DNA of 64,000 nucleotides from the NCBI RefSeq assembly GCF_009184395.1, contig NZ_WEIC01000007.1, positions 1 through 64,000 of the forward strand. Direction: 5' to 3'. Under the pieces are notes generated by a model, which did not search any database, was not told the DNA's origin, and saw nothing but the letters and a program-made list of their open reading frames with translations. This DNA is from Amylibacter sp. SFDW26 (GTDB taxonomy: Bacteria > Pseudomonadota > Alphaproteobacteria > Rhodobacterales > Rhodobacteraceae). Below are positions 1 to 9,115 of the stretch, in pieces (the stretch's first letter is position 1; the number at the start of each line of letters is the position of its first letter). The position numbers were made by a program, and so were the translations under genes.

Positions 1-74
1 TGCATACTGACATTTGTTAATGCAACGTGACCTTCCAGTTTAACGGTCATGTTCTTAATCTTAACAAGACTCAT
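1..74 (-). CDS. znuC: ZnuC, zinc ABC transporter ATPase (N-terminal fragment)
   Basis: The complement of the first 74 bases reads an ATG followed by 24 sense codons that run off the window edge, starting MSLVKIKNMTVKLEGHVAL. This is a typical ABC-ATPase first beta strand before the Walker A region, which lies outside the window. The ATG overlaps the zur stop codon in an ATGA arrangement, so zur and this gene are translationally coupled. A zur-znuC(-znuB) operon opposite znuA is a common alphaproteobacterial layout, and that context gives the name. The ATP-binding motifs cannot be seen, so the identity is an inference from position and the short N-terminus. Confidence 0.7.
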   Translation of the reverse strand, partial: MSLVKIKNMTVKLEGHVALTNVSM

Positions 75-550
75 ATCTGTGCGCTTTTCTGGCACGATGG
101 GCACACGCCTTCTACTTCAATAACAGTATCTTCAATTGAGAAACCAGCCGCTTCTGCTGTGGTCCCCAAAAAGCTATGTAAAGGTTCGGTTTTTGTTTCA
201 ACTATATTTTCACAGACCCGGCAGATCATAAAGACAGGTGAATGAGATATCCCAGGATGAGAACAGGCAGAATAAGCATTCAGTTTCTCAATTTTATGGG
301 CAAACCCGTTTGTGACAAGAAAGTCTAGTGCGCGATATACGACAGGTGGTTGTGCGCCTAAGCCTTCGTCAGATAAATGGGCAAGGATGTCGTACGCACC
401 CAATGCTTTATGTTGCATAAGGAGAATTTCTAAAACGCGTCGGCGCGTTTTCGTGAACTGCAAACCGTTTTCACTACAATAAGTATCGGCAGTTTCTAAA
501 GCATCTTGGATACAGAAGGTATGATCATGGTTTTCAAATCCAACGGACAT
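71..550 (-). CDS. zur: Zur, Fur-family zinc-responsive repressor
   Basis: A 159-residue Fur-superfamily protein. A winged helix spans about residues 25-85 (recognition segment near PPVVYRALDFL) and a dimerisation domain follows. Two CxxC pairs, Cys110/Cys113 and Cys150/Cys153, form the structural zinc site of the family, and Cys96, His98 and His103 sit in the hinge region that binds regulatory zinc in Zur proteins. It is divergent from znuA, overlaps znuC by 4 nt, and has a 17-bp palindrome in its promoter. This context points to Zur rather than Fur, Mur or Irr. It should repress the Znu uptake genes when zinc is replete and probably itself too. Confidence 0.9.
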   Translation of the reverse strand: MSVGFENHDHTFCIQDALETADTYCSENGLQFTKTRRRVLEILLMQHKALGAYDILAHLSDEGLGAQPPVVYRALDFLVTNGFAHKIEKLNAYSACSHPGISHSPVFMICRVCENIVETKTEPLHSFLGTTAEAAGFSIEDTVIEVEGVCPSCQKSAQI

Positions 551-571
551 AGTTTCACTTTTCGGCTTGTA

Positions 572-588
572 GTGTTATAATATTACAC
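572..588. promoter_or_regulatory. Zur box between zur and znuA
   Basis: GTGTTATAATATTACAC is a 17-bp palindrome apart from its centre and one symmetric pair of positions. It lies in the 79-bp gap between the divergent zur and znuA starts, where it could control both promoters. The core resembles the AT-rich TGTTATANTATAACA-type sites bound by proteobacterial Zur. Assigning it to Zur is an inference from symmetry and position. Confidence 0.75.
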
Positions 589-629
589 ATATAGGAGATC
601 ACGTAATAAAGCAATCTTGAAGGTAAAAA

Positions 630-1544
630 ATGTTAAGAGCTTCTATTTATACTTTTATGTGCAGTGTAATGCTTGCGAATGTATCACAAGCGGATGTTCC
701 CAAAGTTGCAACGGATATTTCGCCAGTCCATTCGTTGGTATCGATTGTTATGGGTAATTTAGGAGAGCCTGGGCTAGTTGTACAATCAGGCGCATCCCCG
801 CATGATTTTGCATTTAAACCGTCACAAGCACGTATGTTACAAGATGCTGACGCTGTATTTTGGATTGGTGAAGATTTAACGCCCTGGCTATCGGACCCGA
901 TCCAAAAACTTGCAGGTAATGCAATCTCTGTTGAGCTTTTAGAAAACCCTAAGACGCAAGTTTTGAAAATTGAAGAAGATGAGCATGAAGAGGAAGAAAG
1001 CCATGATGAGCATGATCATGGTCACGGAGAACACGACCCTCATGCATGGTTGGATCCAGAAAATGCGATGATCTGGTTAGATGTGATCGCAACACATTTA
1101 ACAAAGCTGGACCCTGAGCATGCTGACATTTATGCAGCTAATGCAACCAAGGGAAAGTTGGATATCGAAAAGATTTCAGCTGAAGCTTCTGAACGCCTTG
1201 ATGAGATGGCAGATGCAAAAATTGTTGTTGCTCATGATGCATATGCATATTTTGCGGACCGCTATAACCTTAATATTGTCGGAGCGATTACACCAACTGA
1301 TGATGCCGCACCAAGTGCTGGACGTGTTGCAAAGCTTGTTGCGCTTGTTCAATCACAAAATGTAAAATGCATACTTACGGATCCGCTGTCCAAGGATGGT
1401 CTTATTGATGTTGTTGTAGGCAAGATAGATGTTAAACGTGCAACCGTTGATCCATTAGGTGCACATCTTCCAAATGGAGCATTATATTATACCCAGCTTA
1501 TCGGTGATATTGCGGTATCAATTGAAACTTGTTTTGGTAATTGA
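630..1544 (+). CDS. znuA: ZnuA, periplasmic zinc-binding protein
   Basis: A 304-residue cluster A-I metal-binding protein of the zinc ABC uptake system. A signal peptide covers residues 1-21 (cut after SQA). His58 in SPHDF is the first expected zinc ligand, and His138 in HAWLDP and the His of VVAHDAYAYF near 203 are further ligands. Residues about 116-139 form a Glu/Asp/His-rich loop, the zinc-scavenging loop that separates ZnuA from manganese-binding relatives. The ATG follows an AAGG at 8-10 nt. It is transcribed alone, divergent from zur-znuC, with the Zur box upstream, so expression under zinc starvation is expected. Confidence 0.93.
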   Translation: MLRASIYTFMCSVMLANVSQADVPKVATDISPVHSLVSIVMGNLGEPGLVVQSGASPHDFAFKPSQARMLQDADAVFWIGEDLTPWLSDPIQKLAGNAISVELLENPKTQVLKIEEDEHEEEESHDEHDHGHGEHDPHAWLDPENAMIWLDVIATHLTKLDPEHADIYAANATKGKLDIEKISAEASERLDEMADAKIVVAHDAYAYFADRYNLNIVGAITPTDDAAPSAGRVAKLVALVQSQNVKCILTDPLSKDGLIDVVVGKIDVKRATVDPLGAHLPNGALYYTQLIGDIAVSIETCFGN

Positions 1545-1566
1545 CTCTTTTTAAATTCGGGAAAAA

Positions 1567-1649
1567 TTATCGTCTCGATAAGAGAACTGGAATTTAAAGT
1601 ATTCTTCTGGACAGCCCCATATCTTTGCGTGTGATTATCAGGCAAAGAT
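1567..1649 (+). promoter_or_regulatory. Two inverted repeats in the leader between znuA and the next gene
   Basis: TTATCG-TCT-CGATAA lies at 1567-1581. ATCTTTGC and GCAAAGAT form perfect 8-bp arms around a 13-nt loop at 1621-1649, ending four bases before the Shine-Dalgarno GGGAG of the downstream dehydrogenase gene. The first could be a weak znuA terminator. The second could be an operator or a translation-affecting leader hairpin. No known riboswitch is recognised. Confidence 0.35.
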
Positions 1650-1665
1650 TAATGGGAGAGTGACA

Positions 1666-4086
1666 GTGAAAAGTCAGACACGTGTTGTTGTAATTGGGGG
1701 CGGTATTGCAGGGTGTTCAACCCTTTATCATTTAACTCAAGAGGGTTGGACAGATGTTGTTCTGGTTGAGCGAAATGAACTGACCAGTGGTACAACATGG
1801 CATTCTGCAGCGCAGGTGACAAATTTCGGTATGAACCAAACAATGGTTGGTCTTAAAAGTCATTCGATTGCTTTGTACAAAGAGTTGGCAGCAGATCCAG
1901 ACTATCCAATCAATTATCACCACGGTGATGGTGGCATCCGTCTGGCAAACACCGAAGAACAAATGCAGGGCTACAGGCATTTTCGATCAATGGCACGTGG
2001 AGTGGGTGTTGAATTCGAAGTGATAGATGCCGCAGAATGCGCGCGACGGCATCCGTTGATTTCTACTGATAATCTGATTGGTGGGCTTTGGGACGGTCAA
2101 GATGGAGATATTGACCCTGCACAGTTGTGCCAGGCTTTGGCGCGCCGTGCACGTAAAGCCGGTGCGGAAGTATATCGTAATACTCCCGTTACAGCTTTAA
2201 CTCAGCACAAAGATGATAGTTGGACGGTTCACACGACAAAGGGTGATATCAATTGTGAGATTGTTGTGAATGCTTGCGGATATCGTGTGAACGAAGTCGG
2301 CGCCATGATGGACGTTCATCATCCGGTGGCTTCTATGGAACATCAATATTTTCTAACAGAAGAAATACCTGCGATTAAAGACGCGGATAACCGCATGCCA
2401 CTTTTACGTTGCCCAATTTCTGATTATTATTGTCGTCAGGAAAAAAATGGATTGCTACTTGGTTTTTATGAACAAGATTGTCGTACTTGGGGTATGGATG
2501 GGATCGATCCAAATTTTGTTAATGCGCTTTGTCCAGATGATTTAGACCGGGTTACAGACGTATTAGAAGGTGCATTTGCCCGTATGCCTGCTTTGATGGA
2601 GGTAGGTATTCATACAGTCGTTAATGGCCCAATAACGTACACAATAGATGGAGCGCCATTGGTTGGGCCTATACCTAATAAACGTAATGCGTTTTGTATT
2701 ATCGGTTTACGTGCAGGCTTAGGTGAGGGCGGGGGTCATGGTTGGTTATTGGCACAACAGATCGTTCATGGAGAAGCTTGTTACGATACATGGTGTATCG
2801 ACCCAAGACGTTTTACAGGTCACGCAAATGTAGAATTAACAGCTTTAAAAGCGATCGAAGACTATCAAAATGAATTTCGTTTTCACTTCCCTCATGAGCA
2901 TCGTCCAGCGGGGAGGCCAGGAAAAACAACACCTTTGACACCTATATTAGAGGCAGAAGGGGCAGAATTTACAGTAGTGAATGGATGGGAACGCTTAGAT
3001 TATATTAAGCCTTCACCAGATTTCCACCCAACGCTTTCTTTTAAATTTGATGAAACATTTGATGTTGTTGCTGCAGAAGTGAAAAATATTCAAGAGAATG
3101 TTGGTCTTACAGAGATTTGTGGATTTAACCGTTTTGAAGTTATAGGCGAAGATGCACATGGTTTTCTTGATCGTATGATGTGTGGTCGCGTTACGTGCAA
3201 ACCTGGTAAAGTTGGCTTGGGATATATGTTGAATCATCGCGGAATGCTTAGGGGTGAAGCAACGGTTGCGAATTTACCAGATGGGCGTATTTGGTATGGC
3301 TCTGCTGCAGCTGCTGAATATCACGATATGGATTGGTTGGTTTCAAATATTGGTGCTAATGAGGATGTACAAATCCGCTCGCTAACAAATGAACATACAA
3401 TTCTGGTTATAGCAGGGCCTAAGGCGCGAGATGTTTTATCCGCGGTAAGTCGTGCAGATTGGTCAAAAGAAGTGTTTCCTTGGTTATCTGTGCGTACTGC
3501 ATTTATTGGCATTGCACCTGCTGTTGTGATGTCTGTTAGTTTTTCAGGAGAATTGGCATACGAAATTCATGTGCCGAATAACCAATTGTATTCTGCATAT
3601 CTTGCATTGAGAAAAGCGGGTGAAGATTTTGGTATGAAATTATTTGGTGCTCGCGCTGTTGAATCCATGCGTATGGAAAAGGGATATTTGCATTGGAAGG
3701 CAGATATTTTAACTGAATTTGATCCATTCGAAACTTCACTTAGCCAGTTTGTGAAGATGGATAAAACGGATTTTGTTGGCAAAGCGGCTCTTGAAAAAAG
3801 AAAAGAAAATGGAATGAGCCGTAAACTTGTAACGCTTACTGTCGATTGTAAATATGCAGCGGCTCATGGTGGTGCTTCAGTGATGCTAAATGGTAATGTG
3901 ATTGGTACTATAACCTCTGGGGGTTGGGGTCATAGAGTGGCTAAGAATATAGCTTATGCTTTTATGCAGCCAGAATTTTCTGCAATTGGGACGACAGTGG
4001 ATATCGATATTCTTGGCCAATTACTGCCCGCTGAAGTTATTGAGGCTGGGCCTTATGATCCTGAATATAAACGAATTAGGAGTTAG
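1666..4086 (+). CDS. Dimethylglycine/sarcosine dehydrogenase-like FAD-GcvT fusion enzyme
   Basis: About 806 residues. The N-terminal half (about 1-380) is a DAO-type FAD domain with the dinucleotide motif VVVIGGGIAGCS. GTTWHSAAQ near residue 46 carries the His that covalently holds FAD in dimethylglycine and sarcosine dehydrogenases. A linker is followed by a GcvT/aminomethyltransferase fold (about 420-800, including GYMLNHRGMLRGEATV and SFSGELAYEIHVPN) that transfers the released one-carbon unit to tetrahydrofolate. GTG at 1660 is only 1 nt from GGGAG (1654-1658), whereas GTG at 1666 has 7-nt spacing and is preferred. The substrate is probably an N-methylated amine but cannot be fixed; Roseobacter genomes carry many paralogs. 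Confidence 0.85.
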   Translation: MKSQTRVVVIGGGIAGCSTLYHLTQEGWTDVVLVERNELTSGTTWHSAAQVTNFGMNQTMVGLKSHSIALYKELAADPDYPINYHHGDGGIRLANTEEQMQGYRHFRSMARGVGVEFEVIDAAECARRHPLISTDNLIGGLWDGQDGDIDPAQLCQALARRARKAGAEVYRNTPVTALTQHKDDSWTVHTTKGDINCEIVVNACGYRVNEVGAMMDVHHPVASMEHQYFLTEEIPAIKDADNRMPLLRCPISDYYCRQEKNGLLLGFYEQDCRTWGMDGIDPNFVNALCPDDLDRVTDVLEGAFARMPALMEVGIHTVVNGPITYTIDGAPLVGPIPNKRNAFCIIGLRAGLGEGGGHGWLLAQQIVHGEACYDTWCIDPRRFTGHANVELTALKAIEDYQNEFRFHFPHEHRPAGRPGKTTPLTPILEAEGAEFTVVNGWERLDYIKPSPDFHPTLSFKFDETFDVVAAEVKNIQENVGLTEICGFNRFEVIGEDAHGFLDRMMCGRVTCKPGKVGLGYMLNHRGMLRGEATVANLPDGRIWYGSAAAAEYHDMDWLVSNIGANEDVQIRSLTNEHTILVIAGPKARDVLSAVSRADWSKEVFPWLSVRTAFIGIAPAVVMSVSFSGELAYEIHVPNNQLYSAYLALRKAGEDFGMKLFGARAVESMRMEKGYLHWKADILTEFDPFETSLSQFVKMDKTDFVGKAALEKRKENGMSRKLVTLTVDCKYAAAHGGASVMLNGNVIGTITSGGWGHRVAKNIAYAFMQPEFSAIGTTVDIDILGQLLPAEVIEAGPYDPEYKRIRS

Positions 4087-4104
4087 CAAATATTTGTACT
4101 GTGA

Positions 4105-5010
4105 TTAGATTTTGAGTTTGTCCCAAAGCTTATTCAAGGATGGCTTTATATTATCTTTTTCACGGTACAATCTGATTTCTAGTTCTGAAGCATATGAAGT
4201 ATCGCCAGCATGAACTAAGCGTCCTGTTTTTAGGTCGTTTTTACAGATTTCTTGTGGCAACCAACCCAATCCGAATTCTTCTGCAATCATTGCTTTGATA
4301 CTTGTCGCTAATGCATTTTGATTCACCACAAGCATAGGAGAGTTGTTTAGTTTGTTAGATAGAATATCTTTCATAACTGGATGTAATGCAGAAACGGGGT
4401 CATATGCCAAAAGCGGCAGAGGCTTCTTGTTTTGGCTTGGTAGTGGATATAATGGATCGCCATTTGGTTTTGGTCTAGTGACGGGAATAAGTTTATCTCT
4501 TGATAGTGTTATATATTCGCATTTTGCCACCTCTAAGGGTGCCAAAAAATCCATGGATGGATGCCAATAAGTCAGGATGACGTCACAGTAACGTTGTAAT
4601 AATGCAGTAACGAATTGATCGGCTACCCAAGATGTTGAGTTTAAATCAATATCAAGTCCTGCTGAATCTAATAGTGGTGCGATGTGCGTTTTATAATGTG
4701 TAATATAAAGAGATTGCGAGGTTGCAAATCTGATCACACTTTCATTTGCGGCTTCAATATTACGGCACCGTTCAAGTGTTTCAGTATAAGTTCTTAATAT
4801 TGATCTGGCTTGTGTTAAAAATATTTCGCCAGCAGGTGTAAGAGATAATGGCAGTGTTTGCCTGTTTATTAATTTTGCACCTACAGTATCTTCTAATGTA
4901 CGAATCCGTCTGCTGAATGCAGGCTGGCTAACATTACGTTCTTCTGCTGCGCGCGAAAAATTTTTCTGCGCGGCAAGTGATTCAAAATCTTTTAGCCAAA
5001 GGATATCCAT
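4105..5010 (-). CDS. LysR-family transcriptional regulator
   Basis: A 301-residue LTTR. The winged helix-turn-helix is at residues 1-60 (NFSRAAEERNVSQPAFSRRI), followed by the linker helix and a periplasmic-binding-protein-like effector domain. It begins 27 bp after the end of the ABC ATPase gene on the same strand, so it is probably the last gene of the peptide-transporter operon and may regulate it. It converges on the FAD-GcvT gene with an 18-bp gap. The inducer cannot be inferred. Confidence 0.9.
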   Translation of the reverse strand: MDILWLKDFESLAAQKNFSRAAEERNVSQPAFSRRIRTLEDTVGAKLINRQTLPLSLTPAGEIFLTQARSILRTYTETLERCRNIEAANESVIRFATSQSLYITHYKTHIAPLLDSAGLDIDLNSTSWVADQFVTALLQRYCDVILTYWHPSMDFLAPLEVAKCEYITLSRDKLIPVTRPKPNGDPLYPLPSQNKKPLPLLAYDPVSALHPVMKDILSNKLNNSPMLVVNQNALATSIKAMIAEEFGLGWLPQEICKNDLKTGRLVHAGDTSYASELEIRLYREKDNIKPSLNKLWDKLKI

Positions 5011-5037
5011 ATTCGTAACTTGGTACAGGGTCGACTA

Positions 5038-6066
5038 TTAGTCGATCCGTCCCTCTTCAACAGCGTGACAAGCTACAACACTACCGTCTGATTGCTCGAT
5101 GGCAAGGGGTTGTTCTGTACCGCATCTTGCATCCGCATAGGCACAGCGACTTTGGAATGGGCAGCCTTTTGGTAGATTTATGGGTGTTGGGATTTCCCCT
5201 TTTAGGCGGATATGGTTCGGACGATCATCCGATAATTGCGGCACAGCGCTTAGCAATGCACGCGTATATGGGTGTTTTGGATTCGCGAATAATGTGGCAG
5301 TATCTGCCAGTTCGCAAATGGAACCTAAGTATAAAACAGCAACGCGTGTCCCGAAATGTTGTACGACGGAAAGATCGTGAGTAATAAAAAGATATGTTAA
5401 GCCGCGATCTTCTTTGGCTTCTAGCATTAGGTTTAAGACTTGGGCTTGTATTGAAACGTCTAATGCAGAAATTGGTTCATCCGCGATGACAAATTCAGGA
5501 TCTACAGTTAATGCGCGTGCAATAGCAATACGCTGTCTTTGTCCGCCAGAAAATTCATGTGGGTATCGGGATGCCCAGCTTGGATCAACACCAACCGACT
5601 GCATCACTTCAGTCACTTTATCTTTTATCTGCCCGCGTGAGAAACTTGGGTTGTGATGGCGAACCGGTTCCTCCAATGCTTGCTGGATTGTCATACGTGG
5701 ATTAAGCGATGCATAAGGGTTTTGGAATATCATTTGCATGCGTTTACGATAAGGCAGTAGAGCGTTGCCTTTTAGGGTATCAATGCGGTGCCCATCATAA
5801 TGGATTGCACCCTTAGTTGGATTAAGTAATCCAGAGACCAAACGCGCGACAGTTGATTTTCCGCAACCGGATTCTCCAACCACACATAGTGCTTCGCCTT
5901 TTGTAATAGTCAAGGAGATGTCATTTACAGCGTGAACGGAACGTTTTTCGCGTGTGATACGGCCTTTTTTAAACTTGATTGTTTCTAGAAACCCTTTGTC
6001 TAAGTCAAAACTTTTTGACAGGTTTTCTAATTCTAATATTGCTGGATTTGATGCGTTATCTTTCAT
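5038..6066 (-). CDS. Peptide-type ABC transporter ATPase (DppF/OppF family)
   Basis: A 342-residue ATPase of the oligopeptide/nickel (PepT) family. Walker A is GESGCGKST near residue 65, the signature FSGGQRQRIAIARAL lies near 170, Walker B FVIADEP follows, and the switch His is in FITHDLSV. The C-terminal oligopeptide ATPase domain has the family Cys cluster (GCPFQSRCAYADARC, then VACH), which binds an iron-sulfur cluster in some relatives. Its ATG overlaps the stop of the preceding ATPase by 4 nt. It pairs with that ATPase as a heterodimer driving the two permeases. Confidence 0.92.
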   Translation of the reverse strand: MKDNASNPAILELENLSKSFDLDKGFLETIKFKKGRITREKRSVHAVNDISLTITKGEALCVVGESGCGKSTVARLVSGLLNPTKGAIHYDGHRIDTLKGNALLPYRKRMQMIFQNPYASLNPRMTIQQALEEPVRHHNPSFSRGQIKDKVTEVMQSVGVDPSWASRYPHEFSGGQRQRIAIARALTVDPEFVIADEPISALDVSIQAQVLNLMLEAKEDRGLTYLFITHDLSVVQHFGTRVAVLYLGSICELADTATLFANPKHPYTRALLSAVPQLSDDRPNHIRLKGEIPTPINLPKGCPFQSRCAYADARCGTEQPLAIEQSDGSVVACHAVEEGRID

Positions 6067-7058
6067 GCCAAATCCTCTTGTTTGTGTGTCTCATGATGTA
6101 AGCGGCGCACTTCATGGCATGCTACTTTTACAGGGCCAATTTGTTCAAAATTTGGGACTTCCATGCGACATCTATCTTGTGCAAATTCGCATCTTGCATT
6201 GAAAGCACATCCTTTAGGTGCTGCAGATAATGACGGCATATTCCCTGGGATTTGTTTTAAACGTTCACCAGGTAAAGTCTGCTGTGGCAAAGCATTGATC
6301 AATCCTTGTGTATAAGGATGTTGAGGATCATTGATGATTTCACGTGTCCGACCCGCTTCTATGATGCGGCCTGCATACATAACGAGGGTGTTTTCCGTCA
6401 TTTGGGATACAACGCCTAGATCATGAGTGATCAAAATCAAGCTTACCTTTTTGGTTGTACAGAGTTCTAATAACAACTCCATGATGTCGGCTTGAATGGT
6501 TACATCAAGAGCAGTTGTAGGTTCGTCTGCTATGATCAATTGGGGATCTAGTAAAAGAGCAATTGCTATGATGATCCGCTGACGCATGCCCCCTGATAAT
6601 TCATGCGGGTATTGTGCCAAACGTTCCTCGGGGGCGGGGATATAAACTTCGCGCAGTTTTAGTACAGCAATTTGTTCGGCTTCTTTCCGAGACAATTTGC
6701 GGTGCGCTTGAAGTGTTTCCACCATTTGTTGCCCGATGGTCAGCACAGGGTTAAGCGTAACCATCGGGTCTTGGAAGATCATTGCCATTTTGTTGCCGCG
6801 CACTTCACGTAGCTCGGCATCTGACATGTCTGCCATATTCATTCCGTCAAAAAGGATTTCACCACTGTCGATAAAACCTGGGCGGCTGATCAAATTTAAG
6901 AGGGCAAAACCAGTTACAGATTTACCTGCACCAGATTCACCTACGATACCCAAACGATCCCCGCGCGCAACATCGAAGGAGATGGATTTAAGTGCGGTGA
7001 CGGTTTCGTCTCGCATTGCGAATTTTACAACAAGATCGCGTACTGAAAGCAAAGGCAT
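6063..7058 (-). CDS. Peptide-type ABC transporter ATPase (DppD/OppD family)
   Basis: A 331-residue partner ATPase. Walker [10 protein letters not shown] is near residue 39, signature [15 protein letters not shown], Walker [13 protein letters not shown], and switch His in LITHDLGV. The C-terminal extension holds [15 protein letters not shown] and VACHEV, as in DppD/OppD. The signature departs slightly from LSGGQ, which is common in this subfamily. It lies 4 nt after the DppC-like gene and overlaps the DppF-like gene, inside one operon. Confidence 0.92.
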   Translation of the reverse strand: MPLLSVRDLVVKFAMRDETVTALKSISFDVARGDRLGIVGESGAGKSVTGFALLNLISRPGFIDSGEILFDGMNMADMSDAELREVRGNKMAMIFQDPMVTLNPVLTIGQQMVETLQAHRKLSRKEAEQIAVLKLREVYIPAPEERLAQYPHELSGGMRQRIIIAIALLLDPQLIIADEPTTALDVTIQADIMELLLELCTTKKVSLILITHDLGVVSQMTENTLVMYAGRIIEAGRTREIINDPQHPYTQGLINALPQQTLPGERLKQIPGNMPSLSAAPKGCAFNARCEFAQDRCRMEVPNFEQIGPVKVACHEVRRLHHETHKQEDLA

Positions 7059-7062
7059 CGCT

Positions 7063-8007
7063 TTATCCTTTGTACAGTTTTGGGTTTAGGACGTCGCGCA
7101 TCCAGTCCCCCAAAAGATTAATGACAAGTACCAGAACAACCAGAACAACGCCCGGTATAGTCGTGATCCACCAACTGCCAGAGAAGATATAGTCAAACCC
7201 ACTGGAAATGAGTGAGCCCAGTGATGGTTGTGACACTGGCATTCCCAAACCAAGGAACGATAATGATGCTTCTGAAATAATGGCGTTTGCGACCTGTACA
7301 GTAGAAATCACAAAGATAGGGGACAGGGAATTTGGCAGGATATGACGCACCATGATGCGTATAGAGCTAAAGCCCAGAACACGTGCACTATCCACATATT
7401 CCTTTTTCTTTTCCGCCAAAACGGTTGCACGTACTGTACGCGCATATTGCGGCCATTCTGCGATACCAATTACGCCCACTAGCATAAACAATGCGTATTT
7501 GTTGAATGTTTCACTGCCGAATAGAGCTTGTGAAACGGCAAGGAAAATAATGGCAACCATCAGTGTAGAGAATGACAATTGGATATCGGCAAAGCGCATT
7601 AGGATATTATCGATACGACCACCGACGTAACCAGAGATTAGGCCGATTGATATGCCAAGGAAGGCTTGAACGAAAACGGCGCAAATGCCGATAATCAATG
7701 ATGTACGTGTACCATATAGAATTGCACTCCATAGGTCGCGCCCTTGATCATCAGTGCCAAATAGAAATTTTGGATCGCCTTGATTTGTCCATGCGGGAGG
7801 TAACTCACTATCTAAAATATCATATAGTGAGGGATCATAGGGGTCTGTAGGGGCAATAAGCGGCGCGAATACTGCCGCTAAAGTTATGATTAGGAAAATA
7901 GCCATAGACACAATCGCAACAGGGTTGCGCTTGAAACTATAGGCCATGTTCGAATTCATAATGCGTGCGAACAAGGAATTGCCTTGGTGGTCTGCCATCA
8001 TGCTCAT
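7063..8007 (-). CDS. Peptide-type ABC transporter permease (DppC family)
   Basis: A 314-residue inner-membrane permease. An N-terminal extension precedes a first transmembrane helix (about 33-53). A long periplasmic loop follows with [20 protein letters not shown], the hallmark of DppC/OppC proteins. The remaining helices carry the EAA loop (about 205-225, [20 protein letters not shown]) that contacts the ATPases. The gene overlaps the upstream DppB-like gene by 4 nt, so the permeases are translationally coupled. Confidence 0.92.
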   Translation of the reverse strand: MSMMADHQGNSLFARIMNSNMAYSFKRNPVAIVSMAIFLIITLAAVFAPLIAPTDPYDPSLYDILDSELPPAWTNQGDPKFLFGTDDQGRDLWSAILYGTRTSLIIGICAVFVQAFLGISIGLISGYVGGRIDNILMRFADIQLSFSTLMVAIIFLAVSQALFGSETFNKYALFMLVGVIGIAEWPQYARTVRATVLAEKKKEYVDSARVLGFSSIRIMVRHILPNSLSPIFVISTVQVANAIISEASLSFLGLGMPVSQPSLGSLISSGFDYIFSGSWWITTIPGVVLVVLVLVINLLGDWMRDVLNPKLYKG

Positions 8008-8984
8008 GCGTCCATCCTCGACAGATTCACCGTTGGATTGACTAGGCCATAAATCAGATCAACTATTGTATTCGTTACAACAAAAATGAAACCGACAACA
8101 ATCAAATAGGCTACGATTAATGGCGTATCGACGCGGTTCACGGCTTCTAGAAACATAAAACCCATACCCGGCCATTGAAATACGGTTTCTGTTAGAATTG
8201 TGTAAGCGACCATTGTGCCGATTTGTACACCACCCACAGTGATTACGGGGAGTAATGTGTTTTTCAAGGCGTGCACAAACCAGATGCGTTTTGGTCTTAT
8301 ACCTTTTGCCCAAGCAAAGCGAACGTATTCGCTTTGTAATGTTTCCATCATTTCGGCCCGAATAAGGCGGATGAACAATGGCAGCATAATGGACGCTAAA
8401 GCTACAGATGGTAGTAGAATATGAAGCCAGCCATCCACTGTTGCGAAGTTTGTCGACCAAGGCCCAAAGACGTGGACAACATCGCCGCGCCCAAACGAGG
8501 GGAGCCATCGTAATTCAACAGAGAATATAAAAATCATTAAAATAGCGGTTAAAAAGACGGGGATCGAAATGCCAATGATGCTGATGCCCATAACAATTTT
8601 ACTAAATAGTGAGTTCGGTTTAATAGCAGTGTAAACTCCCAGAGGAACCGAGACGCCAATGATGATGATTGTTGCACCTAATACCAATTCTAAGGTGGCG
8701 GGCAATTTTTTCAAAATCACATCTAATGCTGGTTCTTTAAAGAAATAGGATGTACCTAGATCGCCTTGTAAAACCTTACCAGCGAAGCGAGTGTATTGTT
8801 TAAAGAAACTATCGTTTAAGCCTAGTTCATCACGCAGTTCTTGGCGAACTTCTTCGGATACAGATTGTCCAACAAGCTCACGCAGGGGATCCCCTAGGTT
8901 ATCTTGGATTGCAAAGCTGATCAGAGATATAGCAAACATAACAGCTATAGCTTGAAACAGGCGTTTCATGAGGTAGGCAAACAT
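8004..8984 (-). CDS. Peptide-type ABC transporter permease (DppB family)
   Basis: A 326-residue permease with six predicted membrane segments, starting MFAYLMKRLFQAIAVM as in the DppB/OppB family. The EAA-type loop near residue 210 (EYVRFAWAKGIRPKRIWFVH) is the ATPase contact, and the C-terminal WPGMGFMFLEAV segment is also typical. It is the first permease gene after the solute-binding protein gene, separated from it by 131 bp that contain a stem-loop. Confidence 0.92.
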   Translation of the reverse strand: MFAYLMKRLFQAIAVMFAISLISFAIQDNLGDPLRELVGQSVSEEVRQELRDELGLNDSFFKQYTRFAGKVLQGDLGTSYFFKEPALDVILKKLPATLELVLGATIIIIGVSVPLGVYTAIKPNSLFSKIVMGISIIGISIPVFLTAILMIFIFSVELRWLPSFGRGDVVHVFGPWSTNFATVDGWLHILLPSVALASIMLPLFIRLIRAEMMETLQSEYVRFAWAKGIRPKRIWFVHALKNTLLPVITVGGVQIGTMVAYTILTETVFQWPGMGFMFLEAVNRVDTPLIVAYLIVVGFIFVVTNTIVDLIYGLVNPTVNLSRMDA

Positions 8985-9076
8985 TTTACTCTTTCGATAT
9001 CAGGACAGCTTGAACACTAGCGCAAATTAAACGCGAAATGTATTCATTGTAGTTTTGGCGTGTAGATATGCAGAAA

Positions 9077-9099
9077 ATGGGCGGGACTGATCCGCCCAT
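9077..9099 (-). terminator. Stem-loop between SBP and permease genes (attenuator or terminator)
   Basis: ATGGGCGG and CCGCCCAT form a perfect 8-bp stem around a 7-nt loop. On the transcribed (minus) strand the stem is followed by TTTTCTGC, giving a weak intrinsic terminator just after the solute-binding protein gene. Such hairpins usually lower permease mRNA relative to the abundant binding protein. Confidence 0.6.
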
Positions 9100-9115
9100 A
9101 TCTAACTGTCTTCTA

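Noticed and set aside
8059-8508. Open frame of 149 codons in another frame of the DppB-like gene
   Set aside because: Same strand but shifted frame of a clear permease; Trp/Cys/Arg-rich translation typical of an out-of-frame reading.
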